A stretch of DNA of 64,000 bases from Sphingobacteruim zhuxiongii (GCF_009557615.1 NZ_CP045652.1:930001-994000); one strand, 5' to 3'. Positions 25,367-34,404 are shown, counted from the first letter of the stretch. Notes: generated by a model not told the origin, from the letters alone. Numbers and translations: made by a program.

Positions 25367-26716
25367 ATGTTAGATAAACTCACAAATATGCTAAAGCTCT
25401 TTAAATCAGTTGATTTAGAGCAATTAGAAAAGATTTCGAAAAAGGTGGATTTGGGCGAAGTTTTAGCTGCCGTTTCCAAAATGGATGAAAATCAATTGAA
25501 AATGGCAATGAAAATGTTGACCGGAAGTAAAAAAAAGAAAGATCCGCCAGCAATTGATGCTGATTTTTATGATACCAGTGCGAAATTATCTCCCGAAGAT
25601 CGCGCTTTACAATTAAAAGTACGTGCATTTTTAGAGGCGGAAGTTAAGCCAATTGTCAATAAATACTGGTTACATGATGAATTTCCTTTTGAAATCATCC
25701 CTAAACTTGCCGAGCTGAATGTTTGCGGGTATGTCTACGAGGGCTATGGTTGTGCTGGAGGAACTTCCCTAATGGATGGTATTATTGCGAGTGAATTTGG
25801 TCGAATTGACCCTTCCATTGCTACTTTTCTAGGTGTGCAGAGTGGCCTTGCGATGGGCTCTATCTATTTATGTGGGTCTGAAGAACAGAAGGCTGAATGG
25901 TTACCTGCAATGCAACAGCTGAAGAAAATTGGTGCCTTTGGTTTAACTGAACCATTGGTCGGATCAGGTACAGCTGGCGGTTTAACGACAACCTGTAAGC
26001 GCGAGGGCGATACTTGGATCTTGAATGGTCAGAAGAAATGGATAGGGAATTCCACTTTTTCAGATATTACGATTATATGGGCACGCGACTTAGACGATCA
26101 GCAAGTTAAAGGCTTTATCGTGCGTAAGGAAAATCCAGGGTTCGCGGTTGAAAAAATCAAAGGGAAGATGGCGCTTCGGATCGTCCAAAATGGATTGATA
26201 ACGCTTACAGATTGTGAGGTCCCTGAATCTGATCGATTAGTGAATGCGAACTCTTTTAAAGACACGGCAAAGGTATTGCAAATGACTAGAGCAGGAGTAG
26301 CGTGGATGGCGGTTGGCTGTGCCCGCGGCGCCTATGAGAATGCTTTGGAATACACACTACATCGCGAACAATTTGGAAAACCAATTGCATCATTCCAATT
26401 GATTCAAAATCACCTTGTGGAAATGCTATCTAATCTTACTGCTATGCAGACCTTGGTATTTAGGCTTTCTGAGCTCCAAGACGACGATAAGTTGAAAGAT
26501 GAACACGCATCCCTAGCGAAGGTCTTCTGTACGCTAAGAACGCGGGATATCGTTTCTAGAGCAAGAGAAGTAATGGGGGGTAATGGTATATTATTGGAAT
26601 ATAATGTAGCGAGGTTCTTAGCTGATGCCGAAGCAATTTACTCATATGAGGGTACTAAGGAGATAAATTCGTTGATCGTTGGACGAAGCATTACCGGATA
26701 CAGTGCTTTTGTTTAG
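25367..26716 (+). CDS. Acyl-CoA dehydrogenase family protein (glutaryl-CoA-like)
   Basis: The enzyme belongs to the FAD-dependent acyl-CoA dehydrogenases, which oxidise acyl-CoA at the alpha-beta position and pass electrons to ETF. The three domains lie between residues 75 and 449. Seen are Gly-Ala-Phe-Gly-Leu-Thr-Glu-Pro (FAD site), Trp-Ile-Gly-Asn-Ser-Thr-Phe, and the C-terminal Tyr-Glu428-Gly-Thr-Lys-Glu with the catalytic Glu, a layout closest to glutaryl-CoA dehydrogenase. An extra N-terminal segment of about 60 residues, helical and lysine-rich (ending Gly-Ser-Lys-Lys-Lys-Lys), precedes the enzyme domain. The ATG at 25367 is the only start that includes it. A strong terminator follows. 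Confidence 0.88.
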   Translation: MLDKLTNMLKLFKSVDLEQLEKISKKVDLGEVLAAVSKMDENQLKMAMKMLTGSKKKKDPPAIDADFYDTSAKLSPEDRALQLKVRAFLEAEVKPIVNKYWLHDEFPFEIIPKLAELNVCGYVYEGYGCAGGTSLMDGIIASEFGRIDPSIATFLGVQSGLAMGSIYLCGSEEQKAEWLPAMQQLKKIGAFGLTEPLVGSGTAGGLTTTCKREGDTWILNGQKKWIGNSTFSDITIIWARDLDDQQVKGFIVRKENPGFAVEKIKGKMALRIVQNGLITLTDCEVPESDRLVNANSFKDTAKVLQMTRAGVAWMAVGCARGAYENALEYTLHREQFGKPIASFQLIQNHLVEMLSNLTAMQTLVFRLSELQDDDKLKDEHASLAKVFCTLRTRDIVSRAREVMGGNGILLEYNVARFLADAEAIYSYEGTKEINSLIVGRSITGYSAFV

Positions 26717-26742
26717 TATTGGACTAAGCGACACGAAATCGA

Positions 26743-26771
26743 AGAGCCTGCATTGCAGGCTCTTTTTTTTA
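26743..26771 (+). terminator. Terminator of the acyl-CoA dehydrogenase gene
   Basis: A 9-bp stem (26743-26751 with 26755-26763, loop ATT) is followed by eight Ts. Confidence 0.88.
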
Positions 26772-26820
26772 TCGAATTAACACCCTAGCATAACCAATCG
26801 GAGACGAATCTGATTGAGGT

Positions 26821-26853
26821 ATGAAAGGGAAGTGAAAGGGATGTGAAAGGGAA
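26821..26853. repeat. 11-bp tandem repeat, three copies
   Basis: Three adjacent units of the form (A/G)TGAAAGGGA(A/T) lie in the non-coding gap. Only one or two bases differ between units. Confidence 0.7.
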
Positions 26854-27110
26854 GTAGAATGACTAAGGCGCAAAGTATGGCCTTGTAGAGAGGCTTAGGC
26901 GTAATAGCGAATATGGTTTGTTCTTCCTGGAAGCATATCCGTATCCCACCCGTAGAATGATTGTTTAAAATGAAAGTTGGGTTTGTTTTAAGGTATCCTC
27001 TCCTAATTTTCTTTGCAAAATCGGATAGGTTTGTCGAACGCTCCATAATTTTGGCATCTAGGGTCGCTCGGAATTCCAGCGATGAATTGCCGAATTTCAA
27101 ATTCTCCAAA

Positions 27111-27138
27111 ACAGAAAAGAGCCCGCAATGCAGGCTCT
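27111..27138 (-). terminator. Terminator of yidC
   Basis: A 9-bp stem (27118-27126 with 27130-27138) has one C-A mismatch on the plus strand that becomes a G-U pair in the minus-strand RNA, which with the following Ts shows it acts for yidC. Confidence 0.75.
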
Positions 27139-27186
27139 TATATCTGATATCTATTGTCTAAAATCTATAAAAAGACTTTAATACAA

Positions 27187-29010
27187 TTATTTTTTCTTTT
27201 GTTGGTTTGCTTGTTGAGCTCTCATCATATCTTCCATTTTCTTCTGGAAAGATGATTTCTTGTCTACTTGCGGTTTGCTTTTCTTCTCTTCAATTTTCGC
27301 TAAGATTTTATTGTCGTCAACAAATTGACGAATAATAACTTGCGTTAAGAAGGTTAATACCGCAGATAAGAAGTAATAGTAGTTCAAACCTGCAGGGAAA
27401 CTGTTCAATACAAAGAAGAATACGAGTGGCATAATATAGCCAATGTATTTCATTTGGTTATTTGCAGCTCCTGATGTAGCATTGTTATACCAAGTTGTTA
27501 ACAAGGTCGTTAACGTCATTAACACACACATTAAAGAGATGTGGTCAACATTGATTAACGGGATATTCGCAAAGGTGATCGGCGCATCGTAAGTGGAAAG
27601 GTCTTTGATCCACAAGAAGCTTTCTCCACGAAGTTCAAATAAGTTCGGGAAGAAGAAGAAGAATGCAAGTGTGAAAGGCATTTGCAATAGCAAAGGCAAA
27701 CATCCTCCAAGCGGATTAACGCCAGCTTGCTTATACAGCTTCATTTGTTCCTGTTGCAATAACATTGGATTATCTTCGCCTACTTTCTCTTTGATTTCAT
27801 CTAATTGTGGTTTTAACACACGCATCTTTGCCATAGATTGGTAAGATTTGAATGTTAATGGGAACATGATGAATTTTAAGAACAAGGTCAGAATTAATAT
27901 CACGATGCCGTAGCCCATATGGAATCCGTCAAGGAAATCGAAGATTGGAACAGTAATAAATTTATTAATCCATCCCATTGGTCCCCAGCCCATATTGATA
28001 ATCTTATCAAATCCATTGCCTTCTGCCTTCAAGGTTTTGTACTTGTTCGGACCAAAGAAGAAACTGAATTCGTATTGATTTTCTTTTTGACCAGAATAAG
28101 CTAGATCAGCGGTCGTTTGATAAGTCTTTACTATGCCCTGCTCGTTAATCAAGACAGAGTTTAAAGTAGCATTGCTTAAACCTTCTTTACTCGTCAACAC
28201 GGTTGAGAAGAAATGTTGTTTGTAGGCAATCCAATTTAATTTCTTTTCTATAGTTTCTTTCTCGTCGCTCGTTTCAGAAAGGTGATCGACCTCGCCTTCT
28301 ACATCTTTGTAGAAGATTGCCGATTTCTCACGTTCTGATTTCACATTGCGTTCTTTTTGTGTTAGGGTTGTTTCCCAATTTAAAAGAAGGCTTTTGTTTT
28401 TAACGTCGATCAGGTCATTCAATCCAACCGTACGAACATCTAATTTAAGGTTATAGTCGTTTCCGGCAAGGGTATAGATATAATCAATGTATTGATCTGC
28501 GCTGTAAGAAAGACGCATTGTTACTGATTTCGAGTCTTCACCTGTTACCGAGAAGCTCGTACCTTGAGCTTGGAAATATAGATCGTTTGTTTTTACAGCT
28601 TTTCCAGGGACATTGAATTCTAATCCAAAACGATTGTTATCGCCGTCGAATAAGATTAATTTAGAATCGTCATAGTTTTTCTCGCCTTTTAGTTCAACAG
28701 ACTTTACACGACCACCTTTGTTACTAAGGGTAACCGCAATGCGTTCGTTTTCTAATGTAATTGCTTGTTCTGTTCCTTGAGATGCAACACCGAAAGGTTG
28801 TTTTGCCAAAACAGAGTCTGCTACAGTTTGTGCAGCGCTAGTGATTTTCGTGGTGTCTTTTGTAACAACTACGCCTTCTTTTACTCGTTTAATCGAGTCT
28901 TGCAGCTGTTGTTCTTTTTTGATTTCCTCCTGAGATGGCTTCATTAAGTAGAATGAGCCGCCTAAGATGGCGAAGATTAAGATGAATCCTATTAGATTGT
29001 TTCTATCCAT
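27187..29010 (-). CDS. yidC: Membrane protein insertase YidC
   Basis: YidC inserts and folds proteins in the inner membrane, alone or with SecYEG. One N-terminal helix (residues 5-23) anchors a periplasmic domain of about 330 residues (YidC_periplas). The conserved 60KD_IMP/Oxa1 core follows from about 360, with five helices and the Gly-Gly-Cys-Leu-Pro-Leu-Leu-Leu-Gln-Met-Pro motif. The C-terminal tail is basic and ribosome-facing. The 607 aa agree with the Bacteroidota form. It lies 38 bp downstream of pyrG on the same strand; the two form an operon ended by a hairpin at 27111. Confidence 0.95.
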   Translation of the reverse strand: MDRNNLIGFILIFAILGGSFYLMKPSQEEIKKEQQLQDSIKRVKEGVVVTKDTTKITSAAQTVADSVLAKQPFGVASQGTEQAITLENERIAVTLSNKGGRVKSVELKGEKNYDDSKLILFDGDNNRFGLEFNVPGKAVKTNDLYFQAQGTSFSVTGEDSKSVTMRLSYSADQYIDYIYTLAGNDYNLKLDVRTVGLNDLIDVKNKSLLLNWETTLTQKERNVKSEREKSAIFYKDVEGEVDHLSETSDEKETIEKKLNWIAYKQHFFSTVLTSKEGLSNATLNSVLINEQGIVKTYQTTADLAYSGQKENQYEFSFFFGPNKYKTLKAEGNGFDKIINMGWGPMGWINKFITVPIFDFLDGFHMGYGIVILILTLFLKFIMFPLTFKSYQSMAKMRVLKPQLDEIKEKVGEDNPMLLQQEQMKLYKQAGVNPLGGCLPLLLQMPFTLAFFFFFPNLFELRGESFLWIKDLSTYDAPITFANIPLINVDHISLMCVLMTLTTLLTTWYNNATSGAANNQMKYIGYIMPLVFFFVLNSFPAGLNYYYFLSAVLTFLTQVIIRQFVDDNKILAKIEEKKSKPQVDKKSSFQKKMEDMMRAQQANQQKKK

Positions 29011-29048
29011 TTTATATTATTTACTATATCTCTCGTAGTCTTTGCTGA

Positions 29049-30659
29049 CTACATTGCTTTCTTGTGCGCTAAAGAAGCGGCTACAAAGCTAACAAAAAGT
29101 GGGTGAGGATTTACTACTGTTGATTTTAATTCTGGATGAAATTGTCCAGCGACAAAGAAAGGGTGGTCCTTCAGCTCGACAATCTCTACTAATCCGCTGT
29201 CTGGGTTAAAGCCTGAGGCAATCATTCCAGCTGCTTCGTAGTCCTTCAAGTATGCATTGTTAAATTCATAACGGTGGCGGTGTCTTTCTGTGATTTTCGA
29301 TTTTCCATAAATCGCGAAAGCTTTCGTTCCTTTTTTGATTTCACAATCATAAGCACCTAGACGCATAGTACCGCCCATGTTCGTAATGTTTTTCTGCTCC
29401 TCCATTAAATTAATTACTGGGTGAGGCGTGTTTTCGTCCATTTCAAAGCTGTTTGCTCCTTTAAGACCTAATACATTACGACCAAATTCAATTACAGAGC
29501 ATTGCATACCAAGACAGATTCCGAAGAAAGGAATTTTGTTTTCACGAACAAATCTAATCGTGGTAAGTTTTCCTTCCAATCCGCGTTCACCGAAGCCAGG
29601 AGCTACGAGTACACCGTCAAGACCTTTAAGCTTCTCAGCTACATTGTCGTCATTGATGCTTTCCGCTGCAATATACTTTACTTTAACTTTCGTTTCGTTT
29701 GTCGCGCCCGCATGAATGAATGCTTCGGCGATAGATTTATAAGCATCTGGTAGTTCCACATACTTACCAACTAAACCTATGCAAACTTCATTCGTTGGGT
29801 TTTTTAAACGACCTAAGAATGCTTTCCAATTTTCTAAATCTGGTTCATTCTTAGTTGATAATTTCAATTTTGCTAATACTGTTTTATCCAATTGCTCTTT
29901 TAGCATGTTTAATGGCACATCATAGATTGTTGGCGCATCTATCGATTCAACAACAGCATTGATGTTCACATTGCAAAACAAGGCTAGTTTTTTACGAATA
30001 TCATTATTCAACTTATGCTCAGTTCTACAAACTAAGATGTCCGGTTGAATACCGTATTCCAATAAAGTTTTTACAGAATGTTGTGTAGGTTTAGTTTTTA
30101 GCTCACCTGCAGCAGCAAGATAGGGAACAAGGGTTAAGTGAATAACCAAACAGTCGTTGTTTCCTAATTCCCAACGTAGCTGGCGTACAGCCTCAATAAA
30201 AGGTAGGGACTCAATATCACCTACAGTTCCTCCTAGTTCAGTGATCACGATGTCGTATTCTCCGGTTTGACCCAAAAGCAACATACGGCGTTTGATTTCA
30301 TCGGTAATGTGGGGAACGACCTGAACAGTTTTTCCTAAGTAAGCACCGGCACGTTCTTGCTCAATAACATGACTGTAAATACGGCCTGTTGTAACGTTAT
30401 TCGCTTGTGAAGTGGGGACGTTTAGGAAGCGTTCGTAGTGACCAAGGTCCAAGTCAGTTTCTGCTCCGTCTTCTGTAACGTAGCATTCGCCATGTTCATA
30501 AGGATTAAGTGTTCCTGGATCGATATTGATGTACGGGTCAAACTTCTGGATGGTTACTTTTAAACCACGAGCTTGAAGTAGTTTGGCAAGGGAAGCAGCA
30601 ATAATTCCTTTCCCTAACGACGAAGTTACGCCGCCCGTAACAAAGATATATTTAGTCAT
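29049..30659 (-). CDS. pyrG: CTP synthase
   Basis: PyrG makes CTP from UTP, ATP and glutamine. The N-terminal synthetase domain begins [10 protein letters not shown] with the P-loop-like Ser-Ser-Leu-Gly-Lys-Gly-Ile. The C-terminal class I glutamine amidotransferase domain has the nucleophile Cys in Gly-Ile-Cys-Leu-Gly-Met-Gln and the His-Glu pair in Phe-His-Pro-Glu. The length of 536 aa is standard. It is the first gene of a pyrG-yidC operon. A -7 box (TACCTTTG) lies about 70 bp upstream. Confidence 0.97.
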   Translation of the reverse strand: MTKYIFVTGGVTSSLGKGIIAASLAKLLQARGLKVTIQKFDPYINIDPGTLNPYEHGECYVTEDGAETDLDLGHYERFLNVPTSQANNVTTGRIYSHVIEQERAGAYLGKTVQVVPHITDEIKRRMLLLGQTGEYDIVITELGGTVGDIESLPFIEAVRQLRWELGNNDCLVIHLTLVPYLAAAGELKTKPTQHSVKTLLEYGIQPDILVCRTEHKLNNDIRKKLALFCNVNINAVVESIDAPTIYDVPLNMLKEQLDKTVLAKLKLSTKNEPDLENWKAFLGRLKNPTNEVCIGLVGKYVELPDAYKSIAEAFIHAGATNETKVKVKYIAAESINDDNVAEKLKGLDGVLVAPGFGERGLEGKLTTIRFVRENKIPFFGICLGMQCSVIEFGRNVLGLKGANSFEMDENTPHPVINLMEEQKNITNMGGTMRLGAYDCEIKKGTKAFAIYGKSKITERHRHRYEFNNAYLKDYEAAGMIASGFNPDSGLVEIVELKDHPFFVAGQFHPELKSTVVNPHPLFVSFVAASLAHKKAM

Positions 30660-30728
30660 AGCAATAATGGATTTCTAATATAGAATGAGGTCTTTTTTTA
30701 ACGCCTCATCTGCTCTATGTACGGGATA

Positions 30729-30736
30729 CAAAGGTA
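30729..30736 (-). promoter_or_regulatory. -7 element of pyrG-yidC
   Basis: The minus strand reads TACCTTTG, matching TAnnTTTG, 70 bp before the pyrG ATG. A clear -33 TTG is not seen. Confidence 0.45.
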
Positions 30737-30929
30737 CAAATTTTTTCTTCAATACCCTATAAAAAAAACGTTTACTCGATTGAATCTTGGATTGTTTTGA
30801 AGATTAATCGATTGGCGGGTTTTAGTATCGGGTTCTGTGGAAATAATTGCTAAAATTTTACACTTAACAATAAGTTTTTGAGGTGAAAATCTCCCTGAAT
30901 GGAGTAACTTTAATAAAAAAATAGATAAA

Positions 30930-31919
30930 ATGGAATATAGACGAATGGGTAAAACGGGACTGCAATTGAGCGCTCTTTCCTTCGGTTCATGGGTTACTTT
31001 TGCGAGACAAACTGATGATCATATCAACGAGCGATTGATGATGCAGGCATACGATGCGGGCGTTAATTTTTTTGACAACGCGGAAGTGTACTCTGCTGGA
31101 TTGTCGGAAGAGATGATGGGGCGCGTATTGAAAAAGGTAAATTGGGATCGCTCGTCCTATGTACTTTCCAGTAAGGCCTTTTTTGGTTGGAAAGGAGAGG
31201 CGAAGAAACCGAATCAGCATGGCTTAAGTAGAAAACACTTGATGGAAGCTTGCGAAGAAGCGTTGGTACGTTTGCAGGTCGAATACTTGGATCTTTATTA
31301 TTGTCACCGTCCTGATCCGAATGTTCCAATCGAGGAAGTCGTGCGTACGATGAATACCTTGATTCAACAAGGAAAGATTTTCTATTGGGGAACGAGTGAG
31401 TGGTCTGCGGCTGAGATTATGGAGGCTCATATGGTTGCGAAAGGATTAGGTCTTGAAGGTCCATCCGTGGAACAACCGGAGTACAACCTTTTTAATCGTA
31501 TGAAAATGGAAGTAGATTATGCTCCAATCTTTAATAATGTGGGTATGGGTACGACGATTTGGAGCCCCTTAGCTTCAGGTATTTTGACAGGGAAGTATAA
31601 TAATGGTATTCCGGAAGGTTCAAGAATGTCTTTGGAGGGTTACGAATGGCTTCGAGATCGAGCTGTTGTAGACGACAAGTTGGCGCGTGTTAAAGCATTA
31701 GAGGAGTTCGCTAATGAACTTGGTGTGTCATTACCTACACTCAGTATTGCTTGGTGTTTGAGTAATCCGAATGTAACGACCGCCATATTGGGAGCGACGA
31801 AAGAAAGTCAATTGACAGAGAACTTAAAAGCTTTGGAGGTATTGCCTTTAATAACGGCAGAAGTTAAAGATCGCATTGATGCTATCATGGGAACTAAGCC
31901 AGTTGTTATTCGTAATTAA
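30930..31919 (+). CDS. Aldo/keto reductase (Kv-beta/YghZ-like)
   Basis: This is an NADPH-dependent oxidoreductase with a TIM-barrel fold. The sequence Phe-Asp-Asn-Ala-Glu-Val-Tyr near residues 48-54 holds the catalytic Asp and Tyr, Ser-Ser-Lys (about 80-82) the Lys, and Tyr-Tyr-Cys-His-Arg-Pro-Asp the His. The cofactor loop appears as Gly-Ala-Thr-Lys-Glu-Ser-Gln-Leu near the C-terminus. The layout resembles the potassium-channel beta-subunit and YghZ/YajO groups. The physiological substrate, probably a reactive carbonyl, is not evident. The gene stands alone and ends at a terminator shared with rplS. Confidence 0.92.
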   Translation: MEYRRMGKTGLQLSALSFGSWVTFARQTDDHINERLMMQAYDAGVNFFDNAEVYSAGLSEEMMGRVLKKVNWDRSSYVLSSKAFFGWKGEAKKPNQHGLSRKHLMEACEEALVRLQVEYLDLYYCHRPDPNVPIEEVVRTMNTLIQQGKIFYWGTSEWSAAEIMEAHMVAKGLGLEGPSVEQPEYNLFNRMKMEVDYAPIFNNVGMGTTIWSPLASGILTGKYNNGIPEGSRMSLEGYEWLRDRAVVDDKLARVKALEEFANELGVSLPTLSIAWCLSNPNVTTAILGATKESQLTENLKALEVLPLITAEVKDRIDAIMGTKPVVIRN

Positions 31920-31941
31920 CCTGCTTGATTAATAAGTGCAT

Positions 31942-31976
31942 AAAAAAAGGACTTACATGATGTAAGTCCTTTTTTT
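31942..31976. terminator. Bidirectional terminator
   Basis: A 16-bp inverted repeat (31942-31957 with 31961-31976) with terminal As and Ts separates the convergent reductase and rplS genes. Confidence 0.88.
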
Positions 31977-31997
31977 CTTTTAAAAGAAATATCGTAA

Positions 31998-32345
31998 TTA
32001 AACTCTTTTCGCTTTGATACGTGCAGCTTTTCCAGTAAGTCCGCGTAAATAAAATAATTTCGCGCGACGTACTTTACCAACTGAGTTAACGTCGATTTTC
32101 TCGATGTTAGGAGAGTTTACAGGGAAAATACGTTCAACACCTACACCGTTTGAGATTTTACGAACGGTAAAAGTTGCGTTAGCACCTTCGCTGTTTAATT
32201 GAATTACCACCCCTTGGTACACCTGTACACGCTCTTTATTTCCTTCGCGAATTTTATAATGAACGCTGATGGTATCTCCTGCTTTGAAAGCGGGAATTTC
32301 ATTTCTCACTACCGCTTGTTCTTCTACAAATTTTACTAAATCCAT
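31998..32345 (-). CDS. rplS: 50S ribosomal protein L19
   Basis: L19 sits at the interface of the two ribosomal subunits. The 115-aa sequence shows the family features: Phe-Lys-Ala-Gly-Asp-Thr-Ile near residue 20, the signature [12 protein letters not shown], and the basic end Arg-Arg-Ala-Lys-Leu-Phe-Tyr-Leu-Arg. The usual partners (rpsP, rimM, trmD) are not adjacent. The gene has its own promoter and a leader of about 115 nt that folds, which suggests control of its synthesis at the RNA level. Confidence 0.97.
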   Translation of the reverse strand: MDLVKFVEEQAVVRNEIPAFKAGDTISVHYKIREGNKERVQVYQGVVIQLNSEGANATFTVRKISNGVGVERIFPVNSPNIEKIDVNSVGKVRRAKLFYLRGLTGKAARIKAKRV

Positions 32346-32369
32346 GATTCTGTGTAATTAAAAACGATT

Positions 32370-32418
32370 TATATCCTGTAAAAATCGGAATGCAATATTA
32401 CAGCTTTTATCTGATATA
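32370..32418 (-). promoter_or_regulatory. Structured mRNA leader of rplS
   Basis: In the minus-strand transcript TATATC (32413-32418) pairs with GATATA (32370-32375), and inside it CTGTAA (32398-32403) pairs with TTACAG (32376-32381). The 3' arms are contiguous, while the 5' side has a 9-nt bulge. The loop is 16 nt. This two-stem element ends 24 nt before the rplS start and is a candidate autoregulatory ribosomal-protein leader. Confidence 0.45.
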
Positions 32419-32465
32419 AAAAAATACTTTTTTTAAATTTTATCTTCCTCTATTTGAGGTGGGTG

Positions 32466-32473
32466 CAAAGATA
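32466..32473 (-). promoter_or_regulatory. -7 element of rplS
   Basis: The minus strand reads TATCTTTG, a full TAnnTTTG match, giving a leader of about 115 nt. The -33 region lacks a TTG. Confidence 0.5.
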
Positions 32474-32596
32474 TGAAAACCACTTGATTTTATGAAAGTT
32501 ATTGTGAAAATATTTTAAAAAAATATAGTGTACGAATGCCTTTGATAATTTAACATGCGTTGTATGAGTGTTTTAGCTGTTTTTTTAAAATTTATC

Positions 32597-32626
32597 TTGA
32601 CAAATATATTTTTCGCCGTATATTTG
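32597..32626 (+). promoter_or_regulatory. Promoter of tRNA-Pro
   Basis: TTG (32597-32599), 19 bp, TATATTTG (32619-32626): a full consensus match 29 bp before the tRNA. Confidence 0.8.
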
Positions 32627-32655
32627 TGCCACACAAAAAGAAGGTGATACCTTTT

Positions 32656-32729
32656 CGGGGTGTAGCGTAGCCCGGTATCGCGCCACATTTGGGATGTGGA
32701 GGTCGTAGGTTCGAATCCTGCCACCCCGA
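32656..32729 (+). tRNA. tRNA-Pro (anticodon UGG)
   Basis: The acceptor stem CGGGGTG/CACCCCG with discriminator A, the anticodon stem CCACA/TGTGG closing the loop TTTGGGA (anticodon UGG), and GGTTCGAATCC in the T-arm identify a proline tRNA. CCA is not encoded. It sits where the conserved part of the window gives way to insertion sequences. Confidence 0.96.
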
Positions 32730-32731
32730 CT

Positions 32732-32766
32732 AAAAAGCTCTAACGAAAGTTAGGGCTTTTTTTTTC
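32732..32766 (+). terminator. Terminator of tRNA-Pro
   Basis: A 10-bp stem with a GAAA tetraloop (AAGCTCTAAC/GTTAGGGCTT, one G-T pair) is followed by a long T-run. It is intact; the IS3 element inserted just beyond it. Confidence 0.88.
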
Positions 32767-32811
32767 TGAAAGTGTCTCGTCCTGAAATAGCGATACATAA
32801 AAAGAATCGTT

Positions 32812-33240
32812 ATGAAAGAAATATCCAATTATGTAAAACGTACGCAGCGTGATTACACTTTAAGCTTCAAACTGAATGTTGTCAGAGAAGTTGAATCCGG
32901 AGAATTGACAAGCACACAAGCACAAAGAAAGTATGGTATCCAAGGAGATAGCACAATTCGTAACTGGTTGAAAAAATATGGTAACTTTGATTGGGAGAAT
33001 CAAATACCATCCAGTATGGCAAAGTCACCAGAACAACGCATTTTAGAATTAGAAGCCAAAATCAAATTGTTGGAGAAGCAGAAAGCGCAGCTTGAGCGAC
33101 AGAATTACATTGCTGATTCCAAAGCGATTATCTTTGATATGATGATCGATATTGCCGAACAAGAATATAAAATAGACGTAAGAAAAAACTTCAAACCCGC
33201 ACAATCGATTGTTTCCGACAAGAAAAACAAAAAAGCCTAA
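32812..33240 (+). CDS. IS3 transposase OrfA
   Basis: OrfA of IS3-type elements binds the inverted repeats and is fused to OrfB by ribosomal frameshifting. The 142-aa product has an N-terminal helix-turn-helix (residues 10-50: Thr-Ser-Thr-Gln-Ala-Gln-Arg-Lys-Tyr-Gly-Ile then Thr-Ile-Arg-Asn-Trp-Leu-Lys-Lys-Tyr) and a leucine-zipper helix (about 78-105). Near its end is a run of six As plus G (33229-33235), the usual IS3 slippery sequence, but the phase is not the canonical A_AAA_AAG. The -1 frame from here leads straight into orfB. Confidence 0.88.
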   Translation: MKEISNYVKRTQRDYTLSFKLNVVREVESGELTSTQAQRKYGIQGDSTIRNWLKKYGNFDWENQIPSSMAKSPEQRILELEAKIKLLEKQKAQLERQNYIADSKAIIFDMMIDIAEQEYKIDVRKNFKPAQSIVSDKKNKKA

Positions 33241-33254
33241 GTTTTACTTGTGGG

Positions 33255-34103
33255 TTGTTCGGGTTAAGTAGGCAAGTGTATTATCGAAGAATCAGACGAA
33301 CTAAAAGAAGTCAAAATATAGCGAGTAAAGTTGTGAGCTTAGTCCAGGAACTACGCGCTGTTCAGCCAAGAATTGGTACACGGAAACTCTATCATTTATT
33401 GGTCCAAGAGCTACAGGTATTAAAAGTTGGCAGAGACAAGTTTTTTGATATTTTACGAGCCAATCACTTATTAATTATTCCAAAACGGAGTTATCGTACC
33501 ACGACCATGTCACATCATCGATTTAAAAAATATCCTAATATTATTAAAGAATGAAATATTATCGTCCCAATCAAGTTTGGGTGAGTGACCTCACTTACAT
33601 CGGAAAGCGAGAAAAACCTTGTTATCTAAGTTTGATTACAGATGTATATTCTAAGAAGATAGTAGGCTTTGAAATCTCAAGCACAATGTGTACAAGTCAT
33701 GTTTGTAAAAGCATTGAAAATGGCTCAAAAACAAAGAAAAATAAAGGAATCATTAATCCATCATTCCGACAGAGGTATCCAATATTGTTCAGACGAGTAT
33801 CAATATTATCTAAACAAATACAAGATTAAGTGCAGTATGACAGAAAACTCTGATCCTTATGAAAACGCCATTGCTGAACGTATAAACGGTATTCTGAAAC
33901 AAGAGTTCATGATTGATACCTATCATTTAGATCTAACTTTGATGAAGCAAATTGTAGAGGAAGCAATCAATATCTACAACAATGACAGACCACATTGGTC
34001 TAATCATATGCTAACTCCCAATCAAATGCATCTCAAATCAAATATGAATTACAAAACTTATAAAACAAAAAGCAGTAGAAACCTCTCGGCTACTACTGCA
34101 TAA
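33255..34103 (+). pseudogene. IS3 transposase OrfB, two compensating frameshifts
   Basis: OrfB is the DDE catalytic subunit. Three pieces cover it: 33255-33554 (N-terminal helical domain), 33551-33829 in the -1 frame (first catalytic Asp in Trp-Val-Ser-Asp-Leu-Thr-Tyr) and 33669-34103 back in the first frame (second Asp in His-His-Ser-Asp-Arg-Gly, Glu in Ala-Ile-Ala-Glu-Arg). Inferred changes are one base lost near 33548-33551 and one gained between about 33690 and 33712. The first break looks like an ATGA overlap but falls where intact relatives read through. No full DDE protein can be made by normal translation, so the element is probably immobile. Confidence 0.8.
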
Positions 34104-34160
34104 AATTATGTATTTTTAATCACTGAAAAACTGTATCTATTTTTCAGGACTAGTCAAAGT

Positions 34161-34404
34161 TATTATTGTTTTTTTTAGTAATCCAATAAAATGTTAGACC
34201 AGTGATTATTCAAGGGTCTATTCTTTTTGTCCGGATAATTTTGTTTCTGTTTCTTGTGTATTATTATTTATGATGAAATGACTTGATTAATAAAAACAGA
34301 GTATAATTTTTTCTACGAGCTCTAAAGGCATCAACTGTTGGTTCTTAACGTCTGATATCAGTTTTATTTCCGGGGAGTCTAACCACCAAAAAAAGGTCGA
34401 TCTT
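34161..34404. other. Spacer between the IS3 and IS110 elements
   Basis: These 244 AT-rich bases hold no open gene and no clear hairpin. Part must be the short right end of the IS110 element, but its edge cannot be seen because IS110 elements usually lack terminal inverted repeats. Confidence 0.45.

Larger units (their letters stand above)
26717..27186. other. Non-coding gap with two terminators and short tandem repeat
   Basis: The 470-bp gap between convergent genes holds a terminator for each side and, between them, about 340 bp without a believable gene. Open frames on both strands (26777-27109 minus, 26961-27161 plus) overlap and look random. The only structure is an 11-bp tandem repeat at 26821. 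Confidence 0.5.
32774..34155 (+). mobile_element. IS3-family insertion sequence, decayed
   Basis: The ends are imperfect inverted repeats sharing GTCCTGAAA and GATACA (32774 inward; reverse complement from 34155 inward). The element is about 1,382 bp and is flanked by the direct repeat AAAGT (32769-32773 and 34156-34160), a probable target duplication. It carries orfA and a frameshifted orfB. The exact edge may shift by one base, because part of the repeat could belong to the ends; IS3 duplications are usually 3-4 bp. It lies just after the tRNA-Pro terminator. Confidence 0.85.

Noticed and set aside
26777..27109. Minus-strand frame of 110 codons in the gap downstream of the acyl-CoA dehydrogenase
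   Set aside because: It overlaps another random frame on the plus strand, includes the 11-bp repeats and has no domain or hydrophobic pattern of a real protein.
32515..32724. Minus-strand frame of 69 codons over tRNA-Pro
   Set aside because: It is the antisense of the tRNA and its promoter, a common false gene over tRNAs.
34161..34404. Bridge RNA downstream of the IS110 transposase (as in IS1111-type elements)
   Set aside because: No clear hairpins were seen there, and the transposase sequence looks like the IS110 group, which has the RNA on the 5' side.
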